A stretch of DNA of 64,000 nucleotides, from the NCBI RefSeq assembly GCF_014644555.1, contig NZ_BMKX01000001.1:496001-560000 (forward strand). Reading direction: 5' to 3'. The position numbers and the translations under genes are program-made. A model generated the notes under the pieces. It saw nothing but the letters and a program-made list of their open reading frames with translations, searched no databases and was not told the origin of the DNA. Positions 34,069 through 44,130 of the stretch are shown piece by piece (the stretch's first letter is position 1; every line of letters starts with the position of its first letter). The stretch comes from Glutamicibacter ardleyensis. Its GTDB lineage: Bacteria; Actinomycetota; Actinomycetes; Actinomycetales; Micrococcaceae.

Positions 34069-35382
34069 TTAGTAGCGGATACTGTTTTTTGCTCGGGTGC
34101 CAAGGTAGATGGCGACCGCGGAGCTCAGACAACTTAGGGCTAGGAAACTCGCGGGGAGATTGATAGAACCATTGCCTAGTTCCAATAGTGTTGCCGCAAT
34201 CAGCGGAGAGAGACCAGCGACAATGGCACCATTTAGTTCTCTGGCGATAGCGATCCCGCTAAAGCGCACGGTGACGGGGAATAGTTCGGTCAAAAACGCA
34301 CCTTGCGCTCCGGAGGTGCAGGGAATGACTAGGCCATAGCCCAGAGCGATGGCCAAGAATCCGTAAATAAACTGGTCCGTGGCGAGCATCAAGAAGATAG
34401 GGAAAGCGAGGAGTAAACCGGCAATGTTTCCGGCTGCCAAGATGCGGGCGGAACCAAACTTGTCCGCTAGCCAACCGCCCACAGGAGTGAGTAGAACCGA
34501 GACCAGCGAGCCTAGGGTCACCGCCAGCAACGCCTGGCTCCGGGCCATGCCAGAACCAACCATCAGGCTGATGGAGAAGACGGCAAGAATGTAGTTGGTG
34601 GCATTGTGCCCGGTGATTGCAAAGAAGCCGAGTACCACTCGACGCCAGTGGGATTCGAAGACTTCGCGCAGTGGAAGTTTCTGGGCGCCCGCACGTTGTC
34701 GCGCCTGGTTCATGGCGTGCGCGTACTCAGGGGTCTCTTCAAGCTTGTTACGGATGTACAGGGCTACCAAGAAGAGTAGTGCGGAGAGAAGGAACGGGAT
34801 TCGCCATGCCCAACCGAGCAGAGCCTCGTCACCGAGTAGAGATACGCCGAAGAAGCAGATCGTTGCCAGAGCAATGCCAAGTGGCGGAGTGGAAAGAATG
34901 AGCGAGGTGTACAGGCCACGCTTTTTCGGTTCCACGTATTCGGCTACCAGTGTCATAGCCCCGGTGAGTTCTGCCCCGGCACCAAAGCCTTGGATAAGTC
35001 GCAAGAACACCAGAAGTCCAATGGACCAGGCACCCCACGTTTGCGCGGTGGGTAGTACACCGATGCCTACGGTGGCGATACCCATCAGAATTACCGAGAG
35101 CAGCATGGCCGGGCGACGGCCAAACTTGTCTCCCAGATGGCCAATGACCGCGCCACCTACCGGACGGGCAACAAAGCCGACCGCGAAGGTCGCGAAGGCG
35201 GCAATGGATGCCGCGGAGCTGCCGGCCGAGGAGAAGAACAGAGGACCAATCACCACGCTTGCCGCGGCTCCGTAGAGCGCGTAGTCGTACCATTCGATGG
35301 CGGTTCCCACCAGGGATGCTGAGATTGCCCGACGGCGTTGCAGTCGTAGCGGGTCGCGGTCCGTCGTATTGAGTTGATTCAT
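34069..35382 (-). CDS. MFS transporter, metabolite:H+ symporter (MHS) family
   Basis: 437 residues, 12 helices. GTAIEWYDYALYGAAAS in helix 1 and RPVGGAVIGHLGDKFGRRP between helices 2 and 3 are the MHS signatures (ShiA/KgtP/ProP group), transporters of organic acids and related compounds. Its operon partner is the hydroxy-acid dehydrogenase, so it probably imports that acid. Confidence 0.9.
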   Translation of the reverse strand: MNQLNTTDRDPLRLQRRRAISASLVGTAIEWYDYALYGAAASVVIGPLFFSSAGSSAASIAAFATFAVGFVARPVGGAVIGHLGDKFGRRPAMLLSVILMGIATVGIGVLPTAQTWGAWSIGLLVFLRLIQGFGAGAELTGAMTLVAEYVEPKKRGLYTSLILSTPPLGIALATICFFGVSLLGDEALLGWAWRIPFLLSALLFLVALYIRNKLEETPEYAHAMNQARQRAGAQKLPLREVFESHWRRVVLGFFAITGHNATNYILAVFSISLMVGSGMARSQALLAVTLGSLVSVLLTPVGGWLADKFGSARILAAGNIAGLLLAFPIFLMLATDQFIYGFLAIALGYGLVIPCTSGAQGAFLTELFPVTVRFSGIAIARELNGAIVAGLSPLIAATLLELGNGSINLPASFLALSCLSSAVAIYLGTRAKNSIRY

Positions 35383-35425
35383 TGGCGTTAGCTCCTCCGC
35401 TCTGCAGCGAAATGTCGGATCTGGT

Positions 35426-35463
35426 CATTGCAACGCAATGTAAGATACCTGAAATATATTTCA
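35426..35463. promoter_or_regulatory. Two palindromes in the MHS/gntR divergent region
   Basis: CATTGCAACGCAATG (35426-35440) is a perfect 15-bp palindrome and TGAAATATATTTCA (35450-35463) a perfect 14-bp one, separated by nine bases. One is the likely GntR operator; the AT-rich one may overlap promoter elements. Confidence 0.6.
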
Positions 35464-35530
35464 CACAAGACTAGAGTGTTCTTTGATTCCAAGTGAACTC
35501 TTACGCCAAAAGTTACGCGCAGGATTTGGA

Positions 35531-36214
35531 ATGGACGCGAAGAAACGAGGAGAAATGGCTAGCTCACTTTCCGAGCGCCTCACGATGGAACTACGCGAGC
35601 GGATCACCACCGGAATACTGGCCCCGGGCACCTTAGTGATTGAACCGGCGCTGGCCGAGGAATTTCAGGTGTCAAAAACTCCTGTGCGGGAATCGCTACG
35701 GCAGCTCACCAGCGAAGGATTACTGCAGCTGTTACCCAAGAAGGGTTATCTGGTGCGAGCCATCAGCGTGGAGGATATCCATGAAGTATTGGAGTTGCGC
35801 ATTTTGCTAGAGCCACGCGCCGCACATCATGTCGCCCGATTCCATTCGGCGCAGACCTTGGCGGTATTACGCGGGCATCTGGCCGAACAAGAACAACTTG
35901 CCGAAGCCGACCCTATTGCCTCAATGCTCGCAGCCCGGCGCTTTCACGAAGATCTCTGCGCCGCTAACCGCAATACGCGGATCACCGGCACACTGACCAG
36001 ATGTTTCGCCGAGACGGCGAGAGCACATTTTGTGTTGCCTTCAATGCAGACATATATGTCCCAATCCACGGAACTCGCAGAGCATCAAGCCATCTTGGCG
36101 GCCATTACCGCAGCAGATGCTCCAGGCGCAGAACAAGCGATGCGCACTCATTTACAGTCCATTCACCGGGCCATGCTCGGCGGTCAGGAAGATCGAGATG
36201 AGCTGTGGGGTTAG
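35531..36214 (+). CDS. GntR-family regulator, FCD subfamily
   Basis: 227 residues from ATG 35531 (AGGA seven bases upstream); ATG 35555 is a second choice and the frame is open to a TTG at 35483. N-terminal winged helix with EPALAEEFQVSKTPVRESLRQLTSEGLL and an all-helical FCD domain (ELRILLEPRAAHHVAR, RRFHEDLCAANRN). It is divergent from the MHS symporter/hydroxy-acid dehydrogenase operon and probably controls it with the acid as effector. Confidence 0.88.
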   Translation: MDAKKRGEMASSLSERLTMELRERITTGILAPGTLVIEPALAEEFQVSKTPVRESLRQLTSEGLLQLLPKKGYLVRAISVEDIHEVLELRILLEPRAAHHVARFHSAQTLAVLRGHLAEQEQLAEADPIASMLAARRFHEDLCAANRNTRITGTLTRCFAETARAHFVLPSMQTYMSQSTELAEHQAILAAITAADAPGAEQAMRTHLQSIHRAMLGGQEDRDELWG

Positions 36215-36228
36215 CCGCCACAACTATC

Positions 36229-37569
36229 TCATTGGCCTAGACGCATCCACGTATTCCCGCGTGCTCGCACTCCGAGAGTGAACGCCCTAGCCAGCATGTA
36301 GCCGATAGCGAAGGACACCCAGATCCACAAAATTGCTGCCTGCGGATCTGTGGCGAAGCGCTGGACAGCCCACAGCATTGGTAGATATAGAACTAGGTTT
36401 ATCACGCCAGCAATACCAAGGTATTTCGCGTCCCCTGCGCCAATAAGCACCCCGTCAAGGACAAACACCAAACCGCACAACGGTTGCGACAGCGCCAAGA
36501 TCCACAACCCAATGGTGGTCAACTGGTGAATCTCGGTATTGGGAGTAAATAGCATCGGGAACACCCATGAGGTGGCGAACAGCAACAATCCGGTGAAGAC
36601 GCCAAAGTAGATTCCCCACCGGCTCATCAAACCGGTTAGTTGGCGGACCTTCGAAGCATCCCCCGATCCCAGTTCCTTGCCTATCAAAGCCTGCGCCGCG
36701 ATAGCTAACGCGTCTAGGGCGAATGCAAGGAAGGAGAAGATGGTGAAGACAAGCTGGTGCGCCGCCAATGTCATCTCTCCAGCATTGGTCGCTACCACCA
36801 CCGTGAGTAGTAAGGCAGCGCGCATGGTCAGGTTGCGAAGCATCAGCCATGACCCAACTTGCCCGGTGGAAATGAATCCAACCCAGCTCGGGCGTAGCTG
36901 TATCTTGGCTGCACGGATACGTGGAATCAGCATCCATAGATACACCAGCGCCATCATCCACTGCGCAATCGAGGTGCCTAGGGCGGCGCCGGCCACCGAC
37001 ATGTGTAGCCCATAAACCAGCGCGAAGTTCAGCACGATGTTCAGACCGAACCCGGCGGTGGCGACAACCAAGGGAGTCTTGGTGTCCTGCATGCCACGCA
37101 ATACGCCGGTGGCAGCGAGGACCAGTAGCATCGCGGTGAGCCCTGGCATGGAATACAAAATATAGTCAACGGCGAATTTGAGGGTTTGACCTTCACCACC
37201 CAAAAGTCCAACTAGCGGCCTCGCGAAAATGAATCCGGCCAGTGACAAAATCACGCCTAAGACCACCGCAAACCACATGCCGTCGCGGCCGGCAGCCATT
37301 GCCTTGGACTGCTGTCCGGCACCAATGGCGCGGGCCACCGCAGGGGTAGTGGCGTAAGCCAAAAAGATCATCAGACCCACGGCGGTGTGAAGCACCGTGG
37401 TTCCCAATGCGGCGCCTGCAAGTTCGGCAACACCCAAGTGTCCGACAATGGCGGAGTCGGCCATCAGGAAAAGCGGTTCGGCAATTAACGCGCCCAAGGC
37501 TGGAATAGCCAGTACAAGAATCTGCTTGGCCAACCCTGGGGATGACGTTGGGGATTTATCTGAATTCAC
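36229..37569 (-). CDS. MATE-family efflux transporter (DinF type)
   Basis: 446 residues, 12 helices in two repeats. It opens QILVLAIPALGALIAEPLFLMADSAIVGHLG, as in DinF-type MATE pumps, with the conserved P in helix 1 and D in MADSA. It exports cationic or oxidised compounds by ion antiport. Single gene, convergent with the gntR and divergent from chrA. Confidence 0.9.
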   Translation of the reverse strand: MNSDKSPTSSPGLAKQILVLAIPALGALIAEPLFLMADSAIVGHLGVAELAGAALGTTVLHTAVGLMIFLAYATTPAVARAIGAGQQSKAMAAGRDGMWFAVVLGVILSLAGFIFARPLVGLLGGEGQTLKFAVDYILYSMPGLTAMLLVLAATGVLRGMQDTKTPLVVATAGFGLNIVLNFALVYGLHMSVAGAALGTSIAQWMMALVYLWMLIPRIRAAKIQLRPSWVGFISTGQVGSWLMLRNLTMRAALLLTVVVATNAGEMTLAAHQLVFTIFSFLAFALDALAIAAQALIGKELGSGDASKVRQLTGLMSRWGIYFGVFTGLLLFATSWVFPMLFTPNTEIHQLTTIGLWILALSQPLCGLVFVLDGVLIGAGDAKYLGIAGVINLVLYLPMLWAVQRFATDPQAAILWIWVSFAIGYMLARAFTLGVRARGNTWMRLGQ

Positions 37570-37697
37570 GAGTCCTACTCTACGAACAGTTCCCTACGAA
37601 CAGCGATTTCTGTCCCAGACCAAAACTTCACCGTATGTTAACCATGTGCTCAGCATGGCTACAAAACTTTATATACCTGAGCTGAAATACTTCGGTT

Positions 37698-38921
37698 ATG
37701 ACATCTTTGCGCGCCTCAGCGCTTCGTGAACGCTCTCCAGGTTCTTCGGTACCTGAAGTATTTATGGCCTTTCTTAAACTAGGGTTCACCGCTTTTGGCG
37801 GTCCCACGGCGCATTTGGGTTTCTTCCGCGAAGAGTTTGTCGTCAAAAGGAAGTGGTTGAGCGAAAGCGCTTATGCGGATCTGGTGGCTCTCTGTCAGTT
37901 TTTACCCGGCCCGGCATCCAGCCAGGTGGGCATGGCCTTGGGGTTACAACGTGCTGGAACATTGGGTTTGGTCGCGGCCTGGGCTGCTTTTACTCTGCCG
38001 TCCGCGATACTGTTGGTGCTTTTCGCCATCGCAGCAAACAATCTGGATTCGTTGATTGGTAATGGCTGGATTATTGGCTTGAAGGCAGCCACCGTGGCGG
38101 TAGTGGCCCATGCAGTATTGGGCATGGCCAAAACACTGGCTCCCGATGCACCAAGGGCCACACTCGCTGTCGCTGCCATGGCGTTGGTGCTCCTCTTCCC
38201 ATCCCCCATCATCCAGGTTGCGGTGATCTTAGGAGCTGGACTCCTTGGTCTGCTCTGGTTACGGGGGCAAGCACCGCAGTCAGAGCAAGCTGAGTTTAGC
38301 TTCGCCCGGCACTCCCAACGCAGTGCTTTGATATACCTAGCTATTTTTCTCTTACTGCTCTTCGGACTCCCGGTGGCAGCAGCGTTTTTTGATCATGGCG
38401 CACTGAGCTTGTTTGAAATCTTTTACAGCACCGGAGCACTGGTCTTTGGCGGTGGGCACGTGGTCTTGCCGATGCTTGAAACACAGACGGTAGGCACAGG
38501 GCTCGTTGAGCATGATGCTTTTCTGGCCGGTTACGCGGCAGCGCAAGCGGTTCCCGGACCATTATTCACATTCGCCGCTTACTTAGGGATGGTCTTTCAA
38601 GCTGGCCCCTCCGGAATTCTGGGTGCAGCGATTGCGCTGGTGGCCATCTTCCTTCCTTCAGCCCTGCTCATTGCAGCCGCGCTTCCGTTCTGGCAACGAT
38701 TACGACATTCAAACGTCGCACGGCGGGCACTGATGGGAGTAAACGCAGCGGTGGTGGGGCTTTTGGCAGCCGCGCTTTACTCCCCCGTGTTTGTGCAGGG
38801 TGCCTCCACCATTCCCACCTTGGTGCTGGCCGCCCTAGGATTTGTCGCTTTGCATTCGTGGAAAGTAGCGCCATGGCTACTTGTAGTTGCCAGTGCGCTT
38901 ATCGGTTGGGTGCTCTTCTAA
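37698..38921 (+). CDS. chrA: Chromate transporter, ChrA family (long, two-domain form)
   Basis: 407 residues with two CHR domains, the usual long form. First-domain motifs FGGPTAHLGFFREEFV and FLPGPASSQVGMALG; second-domain FGGGHVVLPML and QAVPGPLFTFAAYLG. It exports chromate, a sulfate analogue, across the membrane. There is no adjacent chrB-type regulator in view. Confidence 0.92.
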   Translation: MTSLRASALRERSPGSSVPEVFMAFLKLGFTAFGGPTAHLGFFREEFVVKRKWLSESAYADLVALCQFLPGPASSQVGMALGLQRAGTLGLVAAWAAFTLPSAILLVLFAIAANNLDSLIGNGWIIGLKAATVAVVAHAVLGMAKTLAPDAPRATLAVAAMALVLLFPSPIIQVAVILGAGLLGLLWLRGQAPQSEQAEFSFARHSQRSALIYLAIFLLLLFGLPVAAAFFDHGALSLFEIFYSTGALVFGGGHVVLPMLETQTVGTGLVEHDAFLAGYAAAQAVPGPLFTFAAYLGMVFQAGPSGILGAAIALVAIFLPSALLIAAALPFWQRLRHSNVARRALMGVNAAVVGLLAAALYSPVFVQGASTIPTLVLAALGFVALHSWKVAPWLLVVASALIGWVLF

Positions 38922-38990
38922 CCCTGTGCAGGCAGGGCAGATCAAGTTAGGCTGGGACACCCCTGCGCCCTAACTTTTGGAAGTAGAAGT

Positions 38991-39815
38991 ATGGAACTGA
39001 TCGATTGGCAGTGCTCCGCCTGTGCTGTGGAATTTGAACCCTCGGCCGAAACACCAGATTTCTGTCCCATCTGTGTTGATGAACGACAGTTTGTTCCAGA
39101 CGGTCTGCAACGCTGGACTCATCGCACCGAATTGTTGGAAGCCGGTCACCGCGTTGAATTCCGTGAGCTTGAGCCCGGCCTGACCTCATTGACCGCTTCG
39201 AACATTGGAATTGGTCAAAGCGCCTTGTTAGTTCAAACCAAGGCGGGAAATCTGCTCTTTGAAGTTCCCGGAATATTGGACCAACGTGCCTTCGAGGTTA
39301 TTGGTGAAATGGGCGGCATCCAAGCGATTGTGGCGAGTCATCCACATATGTACGGAGTGCAATCTGCCTACAGTAGCGCGTTCGGCGACGCTCCCATCTA
39401 TGTCGCGGCCGCAGATCAAAACTGGGTCCAACGCAGCAGCCCTAACGTGAAGATTTGGTCAGAACCCTTTGAACCAATTGACGGAATCCGCTTTGAACAG
39501 ATTGGTGGGCACTTCCCCGGAAGTACCGTTGCGCTGTGGGAAGCTGGAGCAGACTCACAAGGGGTCCTTCTAGCCGGGGATGGGGTGTTTCCGGTAGCAG
39601 ATGGAAACGTCACTTTCTTGCGTAGCTACCCCAACCGCATTCCCTTATCGGGGCCGGTCGTGCAACGAATTGCCACGCAGTTAGCAAGCCTGCGCTTTGA
39701 GCGTCTCTACAATAATTTCGCCACAGTGCTGTCGGAGCGTGCGGGCGAGATCGTAGCGTTCTCGGCCGCACGCTATGCGGCTTGGGCCAGCGGCAGTAAC
39801 GATTCATTAACCTGA
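38991..39815 (+). CDS. Zinc-ribbon plus metallo-beta-lactamase-fold protein with altered metal site
   Basis: 274 residues. An N-terminal rubredoxin-like zinc ribbon (CSAC and CPIC, about residues 8-28) is followed by a metallo-beta-lactamase (MBL) fold. The family motif HxHxDH is replaced: the matching place reads SHPHMYGVQ, keeping two His but not the Asp-His pair. Later ligands look present (IGGHFPGS and LLAGDGVFP). So it may hold one metal or none. Function unknown; it is convergent with the YjiH gene, one base apart. Confidence 0.75.
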   Translation: MELIDWQCSACAVEFEPSAETPDFCPICVDERQFVPDGLQRWTHRTELLEAGHRVEFRELEPGLTSLTASNIGIGQSALLVQTKAGNLLFEVPGILDQRAFEVIGEMGGIQAIVASHPHMYGVQSAYSSAFGDAPIYVAAADQNWVQRSSPNVKIWSEPFEPIDGIRFEQIGGHFPGSTVALWEAGADSQGVLLAGDGVFPVADGNVTFLRSYPNRIPLSGPVVQRIATQLASLRFERLYNNFATVLSERAGEIVAFSAARYAAWASGSNDSLT

Positions 39816-39816
39816 G

Positions 39817-41139
39817 CTACATCAGCAGGCGAACCAGTGGCGTAGCGATCAGAATCGTCAAAGCGACGCGGATGAACCAAATAATGACCATGTCGCGTAG
39901 ACGCAACGGGATACTGGTAGCCAGCAGACATGGGACCAGTGCAGAGAAGAAGATAATCGCTGAGACACAGATAATGGCGACCACCATGCGCAGCTCAATT
40001 GATTCATGTCCGGCGGCCAACGTGGCTGGTAGGAACATTTCGGCAATCCCAGTGGCCGAAGCCTTACCGACCAACAATGGATCTTCCAGCCCAACTACCC
40101 AGGCAAAAGGCGCAAAGAGGTAGCCTAACCAGTCGAAGACCGGGGTGTATTTGGCCAGCAACAATCCCGCTAGACCCACCGAAAGGATGGAGGGAAGAAT
40201 GGCCATGGCCATCTTCAGCCCGTCCCAGATATTGTCGCGCATATTCTTCGCAAAACTCGGCGCACGGTGCACCGCCAGTAACGCTTCATTCCATGCGGTC
40301 GCTGCACGCCGGCCGGTGATCTTCTTTTCGGCATGGTGTTCCACGCCTAGGTAAGTTTCATCCTTGATGCGGCTCAGTGGTGGGATGCGCACGGTGATAG
40401 CCGTGACGGCAAAGGTAACTACCAGCGCCAGCCAGAAATACGTGCTCCAGTACGCCATCAAGTCCAGTGCCTTGGCGACGATCACCATGAAACTTGCGGA
40501 CACCGTGGAGAACCCGGTGGCAATAATTGCTGCTTCACGTCCGGTGTAACGGCCACCGCGATACATTCTGTCGGTGATCAGCAGGCCTAACGAATAACTG
40601 CCAACAAAGGAAGCCACCGCGTCCACTGCTGAACGTCCCGGGGTACGCCAAAGTGGGCGCATCACCGGCTGGCAAAAGATGCCCAAAAATTCCATCAGCC
40701 CATAACCGACCAAAAGCGCCAGGAATACGGCGCCAATCGGAACGATCAGACCCACGGGAATCACTAGTTTATTGAGCAGGAAGGGACCCATGCTGTCTTC
40801 GGTCAGCCATGCCGGTCCCCCACCAAAGATTAAGACCGCACCCACCACAAGTCCCACCACATTGGCGAAGGCGAAAACCATCCGAAGTTTTGACGCTTTC
40901 CACCCGCCGGTAGCAAAAGGCATGATGGTTCCGGCGAGCAACAGAATCAGGATGTAGAAAGGTACTGCAGGGCCCAAAGCTTTGCGAATGAAAGTTACAA
41001 GATGATCAAGCGGGATCGTGCTGGTACCGTTCAAGGTAATCGGGATGAAGAACATCGCTATACCGATCAGGCTGAAGACGATAAATTTGGCGACATGTGA
41101 GGCTCTCGCGGGCCGGGTCGTCAAAGACTCCGATGTCAT
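39817..41139 (-). CDS. YjiH-family transporter with nucleoside-recognition (gate) domains
   Basis: 440 residues, about ten membrane helices, from ATG 41139. The two gate-like regions include GSYSLGLLITDRMYRGGRYTGREA and GKASATGIAEMFLPATLAAG, hallmarks of YjiH proteins. Members are presumed transporters; those next to histidine or amino-acid catabolism genes are common, but the substrate is unproved. Single gene. Confidence 0.82.
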   Translation of the reverse strand: MTSESLTTRPARASHVAKFIVFSLIGIAMFFIPITLNGTSTIPLDHLVTFIRKALGPAVPFYILILLLAGTIMPFATGGWKASKLRMVFAFANVVGLVVGAVLIFGGGPAWLTEDSMGPFLLNKLVIPVGLIVPIGAVFLALLVGYGLMEFLGIFCQPVMRPLWRTPGRSAVDAVASFVGSYSLGLLITDRMYRGGRYTGREAAIIATGFSTVSASFMVIVAKALDLMAYWSTYFWLALVVTFAVTAITVRIPPLSRIKDETYLGVEHHAEKKITGRRAATAWNEALLAVHRAPSFAKNMRDNIWDGLKMAMAILPSILSVGLAGLLLAKYTPVFDWLGYLFAPFAWVVGLEDPLLVGKASATGIAEMFLPATLAAGHESIELRMVVAIICVSAIIFFSALVPCLLATSIPLRLRDMVIIWFIRVALTILIATPLVRLLM

Positions 41140-41290
41140 GGCGTACCTGCTTCTCTTTGGCGGCGGAAGCATTTCACTTCCTCGGTCAAGATCTAATAAG
41201 ACCCGAAACTCGTACCGTCATGTGATCCAGACCTCTCGAATTGTCCGAAATGTCAGACTTTGAAGAAATATCGGCATTTGAGACACGAAA

Positions 41291-41330
41291 GAGGCCTAAA
41301 ATCACCCATTTGGGTATGCCTTAGGCCTCT
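41291..41330 (-). terminator. Terminator of the APC permease gene
   Basis: GAGGCCTAA and TTAGGCCTC enclose an inner hairpin (CCCATTTGGG). It lies 17 bp past the stop codon at 41347. Confidence 0.8.
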
Positions 41331-41346
41331 GGAAACGTGAAGAGAA

Positions 41347-42792
41347 TTAGCGTTTGCGCGCTCTAACCGGCGCAATAACTTCTTCGTCGGCATCCGGCCC
41401 TGGTTTGATACCACCGGGAACCTTGACGAAGAACACCGCACCGAGTACCCACCAGGCCGCGAAAATCAGCCATGGCTCCCAGCTCAAGGAAGCAGGCATA
41501 CCCGGCATGTACAGCAAGAACAGGGCAGCAGTAAGAATGACCGAGGCATACCCGATAACTTCTCCACCGCGACCCTTCCCGGCTACACGTAGCGGACGGT
41601 CCATCGCCGGTTCCCGGCGTCGCAGAATCAGGAAAGTCCCCGAAATCATGAAGTAGGCAATGATGATGCTCGGTGCGCCAGAGTCGACCAGCCAACCAAG
41701 CATTTCCGCGCCGAAGAACGGGGCAATGACCGAAATGCCACCGATAAAGTACAACGCGTTGGCTGGGGTCTGATACTTCGGGTGCAGCTTGCCAAACCAT
41801 GCCGGGAGCATTCCGCCGCGAGCCATGGAGAACACCAGACGTGAAGCACCCAGGAGCAGGGAGTTCCACGAGGTCAAGATACCCGCCAAGCCGCCAGCAA
41901 TGAGGACCTTTGCCATAATGTCAGAACCAAACAGCGCGCCAAAAGCATCAGCCGTAGCAATATCCGCGCTAGCCAGCTGATCCGCAGGCATGGCCGAGGA
42001 GGTAGTCAAAACCACCATCACATACCAGAGCGTTGCCAACACCACGGAGATCACGACCAGCTTACCGATCTGCTTGGCCGGGATATTCACTTCTTCGGCA
42101 GACTGCGGGATCACGTCAAAGCCGATGAACAAGAATGGGACAGCCACCAACACGGCAAAGAATCCGCTCATGCCGGGAGTAAAGAACGGTTCCATATTCT
42201 GTGCGGAGCCACTTGTCACCGAACCGAAGATCATCAGTAAGCCGATAAGCATCAAGAAGAGCACGGTGAAGGTTTGCACGACGCCAGCCTGCTTCACCCC
42301 ACGGATGTTGATCCAAGTCACCAGCACACCCGCGGCGACACCAACAAGTGCCCAGGTGAGGTTCACTTCGAAACCAGCCACTGTCCAGAGCGGAATCTTG
42401 CTCATACCAGGGAAGATGTACTCCACCGTGCGCGGGAATGCCACCGCTTCGAAAGCCACGATGGTGACATAACCGCCGATAATCCCCCACGAGCCGATAA
42501 AGGAGGGACGGGCACCGAGTGCGCGAAGAATGAAATTATGTTCGCCACCTGCCTTCGGCATAGCCGCGGTCAGTTCGGCATAGGTCAAGCCCACGATGGC
42601 CATAATGGCGCCACCGGCAAGCATGGCGCAGATCGCGCCCATAGTGCCGGCGCTGTCTAGCCAGCCTCCGGTGAGCACGACCCAGCCGAAGCCGATCATG
42701 GCACCAAAGCCCAGGGCTAAGGCATCCCAGTTACCTAAAGTCTTGGCCAAGGTTGTTGGCGCTGCCGAGGAATCGGCAAGATCTTTACTCAT
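41347..42792 (-). CDS. APC-family amino-acid/polyamine permease
   Basis: 481 residues, 12 or more helices, from ATG 42792 with GGAAG seven bases upstream. LALGFGAMIGFGWVVLTGGW in helix 1 and LTYAELTAAMPKAGGEHNFILRALG are APC-family motifs. The C terminus is basic. Substrate unknown. Single gene with its own terminator. Confidence 0.88.
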   Translation of the reverse strand: MSKDLADSSAAPTTLAKTLGNWDALALGFGAMIGFGWVVLTGGWLDSAGTMGAICAMLAGGAIMAIVGLTYAELTAAMPKAGGEHNFILRALGARPSFIGSWGIIGGYVTIVAFEAVAFPRTVEYIFPGMSKIPLWTVAGFEVNLTWALVGVAAGVLVTWINIRGVKQAGVVQTFTVLFLMLIGLLMIFGSVTSGSAQNMEPFFTPGMSGFFAVLVAVPFLFIGFDVIPQSAEEVNIPAKQIGKLVVISVVLATLWYVMVVLTTSSAMPADQLASADIATADAFGALFGSDIMAKVLIAGGLAGILTSWNSLLLGASRLVFSMARGGMLPAWFGKLHPKYQTPANALYFIGGISVIAPFFGAEMLGWLVDSGAPSIIIAYFMISGTFLILRRREPAMDRPLRVAGKGRGGEVIGYASVILTAALFLLYMPGMPASLSWEPWLIFAAWWVLGAVFFVKVPGGIKPGPDADEEVIAPVRARKR

Positions 42793-42943
42793 GTTGTACT
42801 TCCGTGTTGATGGATCGAAAATAAGTCCATCAGCTATTGTCCGGCCTGTCACAGAGGTGCATTTCGCAGCTCACATCAACGGCGTAACACTTAACGGTAA
42901 GCGGTATCAAAAGTTCGACAAGCGGTAGTTTTAATGTCTTGGA

Positions 42944-44128
42944 TTACTTCTTCTGCTTCAAAAAAACGGCAAAGATAACGGCGATTATTTGAAGTAACAC
43001 GACACACAAGACCACCGTGGACCACCCAAAATGCATGAACGGTACACCAATGAGCCAGCCAAGTAGCGAAGACCCTACATAGTAGAAGAGATTGTAAAGA
43101 CTCGCGGCTTGAGCGCGAGTGGTCGGTGCAAGTAACGGAACCCAACCGCTGGCCACCGCATGAGCTGCGAAAAATCCTGCGGTGAAGATGATCATGCCTA
43201 AAATGATCATCATCAAGCTTGCCGACACGGTCAGCAATAGCCCGGCCATACTCACCACGATGCTCAGCAGCAACGTTCCTCGCCGGCCCAGTTTCGCGAC
43301 CAGCCGCCCACTAGCCACCGCGGACCAGGTGCCTGAGAGGTAGGCAATGAATACTAGGGAAGCTAAGGAGGCTGGCACCAAAAATGGTGGGGCTTCGAGA
43401 CGAAATGCGAGGTAGTTATAGACCGCGACAAATCCTCCCATCAGCAAGAACCCCTGGAGATAAAGCAACGGCATCCGCCCGCGCAGGGCACGTTTGAACT
43501 TGCCGAGATTGGGACGAAGTCCGCGTTGCTCTACCGGGGTGAATCCTTGCGCTGCCGGAGCTTTAAGCAGGAAAAATAACGTGGCGCCGGCCGCCATCAG
43601 GCTCACCGAGGCAACACCCCAACGCCACCCAGCAGGTTCACCAACCCAGCTAGCGACCAGACGCCCGGCTAACCCGCCGAGGGTAGTTCCCGAGATGTAG
43701 GTTCCACTGGCTAAGGCTACTGCGCGTGGGGTTAGCTCATCGGCAAGATAAGCCAGCGCACTACCCGGAACTCCGGCCAGTGCAATCCCTTCCAGAAAAC
43801 GCACAACGATCAACGGTTCAAAGCCAGTCATCATGGAGCTGGTTAACCCGAGCACCACCGAGGAAATGAGCGCGATAGCGATCACTCTGCGCCGGCCAAT
43901 ACGATCCGAAATAATGGCCCAAGGAGTAACGGCCAGAGCCAGTCCTAAGGTCGCGGCAGAAACCGTCAATGCGGCTTGAGATGAACTGATATTCAGGTCT
44001 TCAGCGATACTCGGCAAGAGTCCCTGAACCGAATACAGCTGGGAGAAGGTGGCCACACCACCGGCAAACAACGCCAGCAGCATGCCACGGTAAGGAACTG
44101 AGTGTGGTTCGTGTCCGGTAAAACTCAA
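42944..44128 (-). CDS. MFS transporter, YnfM/arabinose-efflux-like (DHA) group
   Basis: 394 residues, 12 helices. FAGGVATFSQLYSVQGLLPSIAEDLN in the first part and SDRIGRRRVIAIALI (motif A) identify the AraJ/YnfM-like branch, usually drug or sugar efflux. It starts two bases after the stop of the CPBP protease gene, so the two are translationally coupled. Confidence 0.88.
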   Translation of the reverse strand: MSFTGHEPHSVPYRGMLLALFAGGVATFSQLYSVQGLLPSIAEDLNISSSQAALTVSAATLGLALAVTPWAIISDRIGRRRVIAIALISSVVLGLTSSMMTGFEPLIVVRFLEGIALAGVPGSALAYLADELTPRAVALASGTYISGTTLGGLAGRLVASWVGEPAGWRWGVASVSLMAAGATLFFLLKAPAAQGFTPVEQRGLRPNLGKFKRALRGRMPLLYLQGFLLMGGFVAVYNYLAFRLEAPPFLVPASLASLVFIAYLSGTWSAVASGRLVAKLGRRGTLLLSIVVSMAGLLLTVSASLMMIILGMIIFTAGFFAAHAVASGWVPLLAPTTRAQAASLYNLFYYVGSSLLGWLIGVPFMHFGWSTVVLCVVLLQIIAVIFAVFLKQKK

Positions 44129-44130
44129 AC

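Noticed and set aside
41347-42792. Possible riboswitch ahead of the APC permease at 42.8-42.9 kb
   Set aside because: No aptamer motif recognisable; only a short leader with a normal ribosome site.
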